Source: Hahellaceae bacterium
Lineage (GTDB): Bacteria; Pseudomonadota; Gammaproteobacteria; Pseudomonadales; Oleiphilaceae
DNA length: 64,000 bases
Direction: 5' to 3'
Assembly: GCA_024234505.1 (NCBI GenBank)
Contig: JACKOD010000005.1
Span: 328,652-392,651 of the forward strand
The notes under the pieces were generated by a model. It worked only from the letters and a program-made list of their open reading frames with translations, searched no databases and was not told the origin of the DNA. Positions 58,596 to 64,000 of the stretch are shown in pieces (within the stretch, counting starts at the first letter, position 1; every line of letters starts with the position of its first letter). The translations under genes and the position numbers were made by a program.

Positions 58596-59198
58596 TTACA
58601 GACGCTTGATTCCTGTCGTTAAATATTTTCGGTGATAAACAGCAAGTTGATCATACAGGGCCGCAAGATCGCTGTCATTGACAATGATATCATCGGCGTG
58701 TGACCGTTTGAACTCACGTGAGGCCTGACTGGCGATAATGGCCTCGACCTGCGCCTGACTGGAACTGTCTCGCTGGATGGTGCGAGTTATTTGTAATGAT
58801 GTCGGTACATCAATCAGTAATATCCGGTCGCACAACAATTTTTGATCTGTTTCTATTAGCAGGGGTGAAACCAGGATCGCATAGGGCGTTGTCGCGCCCT
58901 CCAGTTTGGATAGAATTCGTGTTCGAATGATCGGATGGAGCAGGGCTTCGAGCCACTGTTTCTCCTGGGCGTCAGAAAATATTTTCTGTCGGAGATAGGC
59001 CCTGTTCAAACTTCCATCATCAAGCCGACTTGCGGGTCCGAAATGATTGAATATGTCATCAAGTGCCGGTTCACCGGGAGCAACGACTTCTCTTGCAACA
59101 ATATCAGCATCAACGACGGCTATCCCCTGTCGCTCAAACCAGTCAGAAGCCGCCGATTTCCCGCTTCCAATCCCCCCCGTTAATCCTAATACATTCAT
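58596..59198 (-). CDS. coaE: Dephospho-CoA kinase
   Basis: Last enzyme of CoA synthesis; phosphorylates dephospho-CoA. At 200 aa it has the P-loop LTGGIGSGKS (about 6-15) and the segments GIAVVDADIVAREV and LHPIIRTRI, plus the lid region. ATG start, four bases after pilD. Order pilD-coaE-yacG is conserved in Gammaproteobacteria. Confidence 0.96.
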   Translation of the reverse strand: MNVLGLTGGIGSGKSAASDWFERQGIAVVDADIVAREVVAPGEPALDDIFNHFGPASRLDDGSLNRAYLRQKIFSDAQEKQWLEALLHPIIRTRILSKLEGATTPYAILVSPLLIETDQKLLCDRILLIDVPTSLQITRTIQRDSSSQAQVEAIIASQASREFKRSHADDIIVNDSDLAALYDQLAVYHRKYLTTGIKRL

Positions 59199-59202
59199 AC
59201 TG

Positions 59203-60072
59203 TTAGCCTATGCGAGCATAGTGAAGATAGGCATTCGTAATATCCTGCCCCCAAAGCATGGCTAGCCAACCCGCTGCGGCGAGATAGGGGCCAAACGGAA
59301 TTGGGATGCTTTTGTCACGCCCCTGAAAAATAATCAGCGCAATGCCCACCACCGCACCGACCAGTGAAGACAGCAAAATAATGGCGGGTAGTTGCTGCCA
59401 TCCCAGCCAGGCACCTAACGCTGCGAGTAATTTAAAGTCGCCATAACCCATCCCTTCCTTGCCTGTCAGCAGCTTAAACAGCCAATACACCGACCAAAGA
59501 CTCAGATAGCCAGCAACTGCACCCCATAATGCAGCTTCAAGCGTAGTGAAAGTGCCGTAAAAATTGAGTATTAACCCGGACCATAGCAAAGGCAGAGTCA
59601 TGCTATCGGGAAGTAACTGTGTATCAAAATCAATCATAGTTAGCGTAATCAGCGTCCAAACCATAAAAAGACCGGCCAGGCCCGCGAGGGTAGGCCCAAA
59701 GTGATAAATGGTTATGACAGAAAGTATTCCCGAAGTCAGTTCTATGATGGGATAGCGAGCAGAAATAGGATTTTTGCATCCGGAGCATTTGCCCTTAAGA
59801 AACAGGTAACTGAGCACCGGAATATTTTCCCATGGCCTGATTTCATGTCCACATGAAGGGCAAGTAGAGTTAGGTGTCGAGAGCGTTATCCTGGGAAGGG
59901 CTGGCGCAGTCTGTTCCAGCATCTCGTAGCACTGAAGTTTCCAGTCACGCTCCATCATTTTCGGAAGCCGGTAGATTACGACGTTAAGGAAACTGCCTAT
60001 GGTTAATCCGAAAATAAAGGTGATGATAAATAAAAACGGCGGCGTGACTGATAGCTCAAAAACGGAAGGCAT
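59203..60072 (-). CDS. pilD: Type IV prepilin peptidase and N-methyltransferase PilD
   Basis: A 289-aa inner-membrane aspartic protease that cleaves and N-methylates prepilins. Two CxxC pairs (CPSC and CSGC) in the cytoplasmic loop bind zinc. The catalytic Asp residues are in TMIDFDTQLLPD and GMGYGDFKLL. Six to eight spans follow. ATG start. An intrinsic terminator separates it from pilC, so it may have its own promoter. Confidence 0.96.
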   Translation of the reverse strand: MPSVFELSVTPPFLFIITFIFGLTIGSFLNVVIYRLPKMMERDWKLQCYEMLEQTAPALPRITLSTPNSTCPSCGHEIRPWENIPVLSYLFLKGKCSGCKNPISARYPIIELTSGILSVITIYHFGPTLAGLAGLFMVWTLITLTMIDFDTQLLPDSMTLPLLWSGLILNFYGTFTTLEAALWGAVAGYLSLWSVYWLFKLLTGKEGMGYGDFKLLAALGAWLGWQQLPAIILLSSLVGAVVGIALIIFQGRDKSIPIPFGPYLAAAGWLAMLWGQDITNAYLHYARIG

Positions 60073-60090
60073 ATATTATTTCTCAAAAAT

Positions 60091-60115
60091 AAAAAAGGCC
60101 CACAGAATGCAGGCC
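60091..60115 (-). terminator. Intrinsic terminator between pilC and pilD
   Basis: On the minus strand GGCC-TGC pairs with GTG-GGCC (plus coordinates 60097-60115), seven pairs including two G-U, with a five-base loop. A run of six T follows (plus-strand A at 60091-60096). It is a classic terminator shape and would lower read-through from pilBC into pilD-coaE-yacG. Confidence 0.75.
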
Positions 60116-60134
60116 ATGTGTTTCCAATAAAAAA

Positions 60135-61361
60135 TTAAACGACATTCCCAAGCTGGAATATGGGCAAGTACATCGCGATAATCAGTCCTCCAACGAGTAC
60201 GCCTAATACAGACATAATGAGCGGTTCCATCAAGCTGGTCAGGCTATCTACAAGTGCATCGACTTCTTCTTCATAATAGGAGGCAACTTTATCAAGCATG
60301 CTGTCAAGCGCACCCGATTCCTCTCCTATTGAAACCATCTGTACGGCCATGGAAGGAAAGACACCTGTGGACTTCATCGAAAACTGTAATTGCGTTCCCG
60401 ACGCCACGTCGTTCCTTATTTGCATGATGGCGTTTCTGTAAACGGCGTTGCCACTGGCACCCGCGACAGACTCCAATGCATCTACCAGTGGAACCCCCGC
60501 AGCAAAGGTGGTAGATAATACCCGACCAAACCGCGCGATAGCGGATTTGTTAAGTATGAGTCCAATAATAGGAATTTTGAGTGAGAATCTATCCATCTGA
60601 TCGGCAAATGCAGGAGATCGATGGAGCGCTTCCTTAAAGAGAAAAAATATCGCAATAATGCCTCCAAGCGCCGCAAACCACCACTCCTGCACCCATTCGG
60701 ATAAATGTATGACAAACATAGTAAATGCGGGAAGGTCTGCTCCAAACCCAGCAAACAACTGTTGAAATTGCGGTACAACTTTAATCAACAAAATTGCCGT
60801 TACTATTATGGCAACGACGACAACAGATATTGGGTAGGTAAGAGCCTTTTTGACTTTCTTTTTCAGTGTTTCGGACTTTTCCAGATACGAGGCAACCCGT
60901 TCCAGCATGGTTTCGAGCGCGCCCGAAGTTTCTCCGGATTCAATCAGGTTGCAAAATAGTGTGTCAAAATGCCTTGGATGTCGCTTCAATGCAGAAGCAA
61001 AACTGTTCCCTGAGGCGACTTCATTTTTAATATCTAAAACCAGTTCTCTCAGCGTTGGATTTTCCAGTCCGTCAGCGACAATATCAAAAGATTGGATAAG
61101 TGGAACACCTGCTTTCATCATGGTTGCCATTTGTCGGGTAAAAATAGCAATATCGAAAGGGGTGATTTTCTTTTTTCTTGGGCCGGTAAGCGAGACCGCC
61201 TCTTTCTTTACTTTGGAGGGGGTTATTCCCTGCTTGCGAAGTTGCGCTTTTACAATGGCTATATTGTCCGCAGAGAGCTTCCCTTTGGTTTTGTTGCCTT
61301 TTCTGTCAATGCCTTCCCAGACAAAATTGGCTTGTTTAGCTACCTTTTGTGCCTGCGCCAT
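60135..61361 (-). CDS. pilC: Type IV pilus inner-membrane platform protein PilC
   Basis: A 408-aa polytopic platform protein with two T2SF domains (about 70-195 and 275-398), each with a conserved GxPLxxAL-type segment (GVPLIQSFD and GVPLVDALE). It couples the PilB and PilT motors to pilin movement. ATG start, two bases after the pilB stop on the same strand. Confidence 0.96.
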   Translation of the reverse strand: MAQAQKVAKQANFVWEGIDRKGNKTKGKLSADNIAIVKAQLRKQGITPSKVKKEAVSLTGPRKKKITPFDIAIFTRQMATMMKAGVPLIQSFDIVADGLENPTLRELVLDIKNEVASGNSFASALKRHPRHFDTLFCNLIESGETSGALETMLERVASYLEKSETLKKKVKKALTYPISVVVVAIIVTAILLIKVVPQFQQLFAGFGADLPAFTMFVIHLSEWVQEWWFAALGGIIAIFFLFKEALHRSPAFADQMDRFSLKIPIIGLILNKSAIARFGRVLSTTFAAGVPLVDALESVAGASGNAVYRNAIMQIRNDVASGTQLQFSMKSTGVFPSMAVQMVSIGEESGALDSMLDKVASYYEEEVDALVDSLTSLMEPLIMSVLGVLVGGLIIAMYLPIFQLGNVV

Positions 61362-61363
61362 AA

Positions 61364-63073
61364 TTAATCCTTCGTTACCCGGTTAACTTCCTGCAAGCTG
61401 GTGACTCCTTGTATAGCCTTCAGAATTGCAGATTGCCTCAAGTTATTGAAACCTTCCTCTTGTGCCTTCTTGGCAATATCAATTGAACTTGCTTCTTGCA
61501 TGATTAACTCCGACATAGATGGCGTAATTTTAACGACCTCATACACGCCGACGCGGCCCTTATACCCACCTGAACATTTATCACAGCCAATTGGGCCGTA
61601 CAATTTAAACCCTGTAGCAATTTGTTGTTCTGTGAACCCTTCCTTTAATAGTGCTTCTTTGGGGACGTTTACTTCTTTTTTGCAGGCGGAACAAAGCCTT
61701 CTTGCCAGACGCTGGGCGATAATCAAGCTCACCGATGTTGCAATATTAAAAGCGGGAACGCCCATATTCATCAGTCGGGTTAACGTTTCGGGGGCGCTAT
61801 TGGTATGAAGCGTCGAAAGCACCATGTGGCCCGTTTGGGCTGCTTTAATGGCAATGGATGCCGTTTCCAGGTCTCGAATCTCGCCCACCATCACCACGTC
61901 AGGGTCTTGTCGCAAAAAAGAGCGCAGCGCTTCGGCAAAGGTTAGTCCGACTTTGTTGCTTACGTTGACCTGATTTATACCTTCCAGGTTGATTTCTACA
62001 GGGTCTTCTGCGGTAGAGATGTTGATTTCCGGAGTATTTAGGATATTCAGGCCTGTATAGAGGGATACCGTTTTTCCGCTTCCTGTCGGGCCGGTGACGA
62101 GAATCATTCCCTGAGGTTGCTCCAACGCTTTTAGGTATAGCTCCTTTTGCACTTCCTCATACCCCAGGGCATCAATACCCAGTTTTGCGCTACTGGGATC
62201 AAGAATACGAAGTACGATTTTCTCGCCCCAAAGCGTAGGCAGAGTATTTACCCGAAAATCGATCGCCTTGGTCTTCGATAGCTTCATTTTTATTCTGCCG
62301 TCTTGCGGAACGCGTCGCTCAGAAATATCCATCTGGGACATTACTTTGAGTCGGGCAGCTATTTTGGCTGAAAGTTTGACATTGGGTTTCGAAATTTCCT
62401 GAAGGATACCATCGGTACGATAACGTACCCGATAGGTCTTCTCGTAAGGCTCAAAGTGAATATCTGAAGCCCCACCTTTGATGGCATCCAGCAGCATTTT
62501 ATTGACGTACTTTACGATGGGCGCATCTTCCAGATCATTTTGGGAGACTTTGTCATCGCGATCATCTTCACCGCTCTCAATATCAATGTCTTCAAGATCA
62601 TCACTCATGTTGGACATAGTGGTATCTTGTGACTCCAGGTATTTGTCGATGGTTTCGCCAAGTTTGGCATCATCGACCAAAACCGCATCGGCACTCATTC
62701 CTGTATGGAATTTTATTTCATCCAGCGCCTGTATGTTGGTCGGGTCTGATACGGCTAGAAACAAACGATTACCGCGTTTGAAAATAGGTAATACCCGATG
62801 TTTGCGAATCAGCTTTTCGTCGACCAGCTTTTCGGGTATCAACTCCGGCAAAAAGCCGGACAGGTCGAGAACCGGCATACCAAATTCTTGTGCTGCAGAA
62901 AAAGCCAGTTTGGACGAAGAGGCGAGCTTGTTTTGAACAAGATAGGTAATTAGCGGAATCTTATTGTTATTTGCCTGAATAAAAGCGTCCTTGGCGACAC
63001 TTTCGTCGATGAGTCCATCTTGAAAAAAACGCTTCGCAAGACCGCTGAGAATAATATTTGCGTTTGAAGACAT
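61364..63073 (-). CDS. pilB: Type IV pilus assembly ATPase PilB
   Basis: Hexameric extension motor of 569 aa. The N-terminal MshEN-like domain (about 1-145) is followed by the ATPase core with Walker A GPTGSGKT, Asp box, Walker B MVGEIRDLETA and His box. The zinc-binding tetracysteine (CSACKK and CDKCSGGYKGR) lies near the C-terminus. ATG 63073 (MSSNANIILS) fits the family start; the frame extends to 63100. It is divergent from pilA. Confidence 0.96.
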   Translation of the reverse strand: MSSNANIILSGLAKRFFQDGLIDESVAKDAFIQANNNKIPLITYLVQNKLASSSKLAFSAAQEFGMPVLDLSGFLPELIPEKLVDEKLIRKHRVLPIFKRGNRLFLAVSDPTNIQALDEIKFHTGMSADAVLVDDAKLGETIDKYLESQDTTMSNMSDDLEDIDIESGEDDRDDKVSQNDLEDAPIVKYVNKMLLDAIKGGASDIHFEPYEKTYRVRYRTDGILQEISKPNVKLSAKIAARLKVMSQMDISERRVPQDGRIKMKLSKTKAIDFRVNTLPTLWGEKIVLRILDPSSAKLGIDALGYEEVQKELYLKALEQPQGMILVTGPTGSGKTVSLYTGLNILNTPEINISTAEDPVEINLEGINQVNVSNKVGLTFAEALRSFLRQDPDVVMVGEIRDLETASIAIKAAQTGHMVLSTLHTNSAPETLTRLMNMGVPAFNIATSVSLIIAQRLARRLCSACKKEVNVPKEALLKEGFTEQQIATGFKLYGPIGCDKCSGGYKGRVGVYEVVKITPSMSELIMQEASSIDIAKKAQEEGFNNLRQSAILKAIQGVTSLQEVNRVTKD

Positions 63074-63160
63074 AGCGTAATATAGCACCGGTAAATGCAT
63101 AGAATAGTTAAACGTAGTGTAGTGTGAAAAGCCGTTTTTTCAATGAATTAGCTAAGTAAA

Positions 63161-63228
63161 TTGTCACCTGACAACAATAGGCTGTGCGTGGTAAATACCA
63201 AAAGTGACAAATTGCGTCACTAAGTGAC
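63161..63228 (+). promoter_or_regulatory. Cluster of TGTCA/TGACA motifs upstream of pilA (candidate PilR sites)
   Basis: TTGTCA-CC-TGACAA (63161-63174) is a perfect palindrome. Further copies are GTGACA (63204-63209), GTCAC (63216-63220) and GTGAC (63224-63228). PilR of Pseudomonas aeruginosa binds repeated TGTC-containing sites upstream of a sigma-54 pilA promoter. Distance (about 110-180 bp) fits an enhancer. Inference by analogy; pilS and pilR are not in the window. Confidence 0.6.
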
Positions 63229-63339
63229 TTAATACTGTGTTAATTGGGCGAAAGTTGGAAAGGGTGATGGCTTCTATGATGGTTTTGGTTTGGCTCTAAT
63301 GGTATGAAATATAATGATAAATAATTTTTTTGTTGAGTT

Positions 63340-63355
63340 TGGCACAATCGCTGCT
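63340..63355 (+). promoter_or_regulatory. Sigma-54 promoter of pilA
   Basis: TGGCAC-N5-CTGCT (63340-63355) places GG at 63341-63342 and GC at 63353-63354, with the exact 10-base spacing of -24/-12 promoters. It differs from consensus at the base before GC (C... for T). Expected transcription start is near 63366, which leaves a leader of about 60 bases and rules out the longer pilA frame starting at 63330. Confidence 0.85.
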
Positions 63356-63428
63356 ACTCTTGACTCAAGACTTGCTGCTGAGCTGTTCAGTACGGGTCGG
63401 CACATACCAAACCAACGAGGAAATAGTT

Positions 63429-63881
63429 ATGAAAAAAGTACAGCAAGGTTTTACTTTGATTGAATTAATGATCGTTGTAGCGATTATCGGTATTTTGGCG
63501 GCTGTGGCTATCCCGCAGTATCAGGATTATGTGTTGCGTACTGATGCAACAAACTCGCTGGCAGCGGCTCGTCCTTTGCAGTTGGCGGTAGGAGAATATG
63601 CGGCTCGCTTTTCTAAGTTGCCACCCTCTGCCGCATCATTGAAAGCATATACTGGCATCGCCACCACAGCTGTATCTCATGCTGCGGGTAATGTAGCTTC
63701 AGTGACTATTAATAATAGTGGTAGTCTGACGGTGAAATTTGCGGCAACGGCGAGCGTTCCTAAGCAATTGCAAAATATGCAATACAATATGGTACCGTCT
63801 GCTAATACAAATGGCGTAGTTACTTGGGCAGCTTCAACGATCGACCTTGATGCAAAATATCTGCCGAAAGTGGGCAAGTAA
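63429..63881 (+). CDS. pilA: Type IV major pilin PilA
   Basis: A 150-aa prepilin with a six-residue basic leader and cleavage after Gly7 (MKKVQQG then FTLIELMIVV), with Glu5 of the mature protein. The hydrophobic N-terminal helix runs to about residue 35. The globular part has no Cys, so the C-terminal disulfide loop of most PilA proteins is absent. ATG with GAGGAAA upstream. It is under a sigma-54 promoter and ends at an intrinsic terminator. A second prepilin gene follows, so either could be the dominant subunit. Confidence 0.95.
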   Translation: MKKVQQGFTLIELMIVVAIIGILAAVAIPQYQDYVLRTDATNSLAAARPLQLAVGEYAARFSKLPPSAASLKAYTGIATTAVSHAAGNVASVTINNSGSLTVKFAATASVPKQLQNMQYNMVPSANTNGVVTWAASTIDLDAKYLPKVGK

Positions 63882-63916
63882 TACAGTCTCAGTTAAAAAT
63901 TCAAGTGCTGTGGAAG

Positions 63917-63941
63917 GAGGGGTAAATTTGCCCCTCTTTTT
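63917..63941 (+). terminator. Intrinsic terminator after pilA
   Basis: GAGGGG (63917-63922) pairs with CCCCTC (63931-63936), with an eight-base loop that can close one more T-G pair, followed by TTTTT (63937-63941). It lies 36 bp after the pilA stop and before the next pilin gene. Confidence 0.88.
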
Positions 63942-63968
63942 CATTGGTGAAGAGTAGAGGATTGATTT

Positions 63969-64000
63969 ATGAAATCTAATCGCGGTTTTACTCTGATTGA
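63969..64000 (+). CDS. Second type IV prepilin (partial, cut by window edge)
   Basis: Only the first ten codons are visible: MKSNRG then FTLI, a prepilin leader and cleavage site like that of pilA. AGAGG lies eight bases upstream of the ATG. It begins after the pilA terminator, so it is either read through at low level or has a promoter in the short gap. It may be a second major pilin or a minor pilin. Confidence 0.8.
   Translation, partial: MKSNRGFTLI

Noticed and set aside
1..64000. CRISPR arrays, tRNA or rRNA genes, IS elements, prophage or integron features
   Set aside because: No regularly spaced repeats, cloverleaf sequences, transposase or integrase frames or rRNA-like segments were recognised by eye; short RNAs could still be missed.

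Overview
The window looks like a chromosomal segment of a Gammaproteobacterium, most likely in or near Pseudomonadales. The evidence is gene order: gatCA next to mreBCD-maf-rng-yhdP; rpoN-hpf-ptsN-rapZ-ptsO following lptCAB; mlaFEDCB-ibaG-murA-hisGDC; and pilBCD-coaE-yacG beside pilA. Base composition looks close to 50% G+C by eye. Paired DUF1302/DUF1329 genes and an RND (MMPL) exporter are common in marine, lipid- or hydrocarbon-using members of this group, but the genus cannot be fixed from the sequence. I saw no rRNA, tRNA, CRISPR array, IS element or prophage gene.

Layout. 1-11.3 kb: tRNA amidotransferase gatCA (minus) diverges from mreBCD-maf-rng-yhdP-nit (plus). 11.3-21.7 kb: a long minus-strand series running from yrbG through kdsD, kdsC, lptC, lptA, lptB, rpoN, hpf, ptsN, rapZ, ptsO and mgtE to yjgA. 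22.1-30.8 kb: a plus-strand series of mlaFEDCB, ibaG, murA, hisG, hisD, hisC and a Nif3-family gene. 30.9-32.8 kb: yhcB and zapE, divergent. From about 32.8 to 56.8 kb the window is more accessory: a thiolase, a DUF1302/DUF1329 pair, a degenerate receiver-domain protein, a YihG-type acyltransferase, a Bax-type glucosaminidase, a large lipoprotein beside a YfaZ-like barrel, an ArsR/DUF3187 pair diverging from an RND exporter operon (MMPL, LolA-like carrier, outer-membrane barrel), a hybrid histidine kinase, a PilZ protein, trmO and an unknown barrel. 56.8-64 kb: lrgAB, HIT, yacG, coaE, pilD, pilC and pilB (minus) diverge from pilA and a second, truncated pilin gene (plus).

Functional theme. 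Much of the window serves the cell envelope: shape (MreBCD), peptidoglycan (MurA, Bax), Kdo and LPS supply and export (KdsD, KdsC, LptABC), phospholipid traffic (Mla, YhdP), and two further pairs that each join an outer-membrane barrel to a periplasmic carrier-like protein (DUF1302+DUF1329; barrel+LolA-like with an MMPL pump). RpoN is encoded here, and pilA carries a clear sigma-54 promoter with PilR-like upstream motifs, so regulator and target share the window.

The strongest new signals are: an ArsR-type palindrome lying inside the spacer of a near-consensus promoter for the RND operon; an apparent AUU start codon for mreC; an inverted repeat whose second arm lies at the rapZ ribosome-binding region; absence of tldD and pmbA from their usual positions around nit and yjgA; and a three-copy 13-bp tandem repeat plus a nested hairpin upstream of nit.
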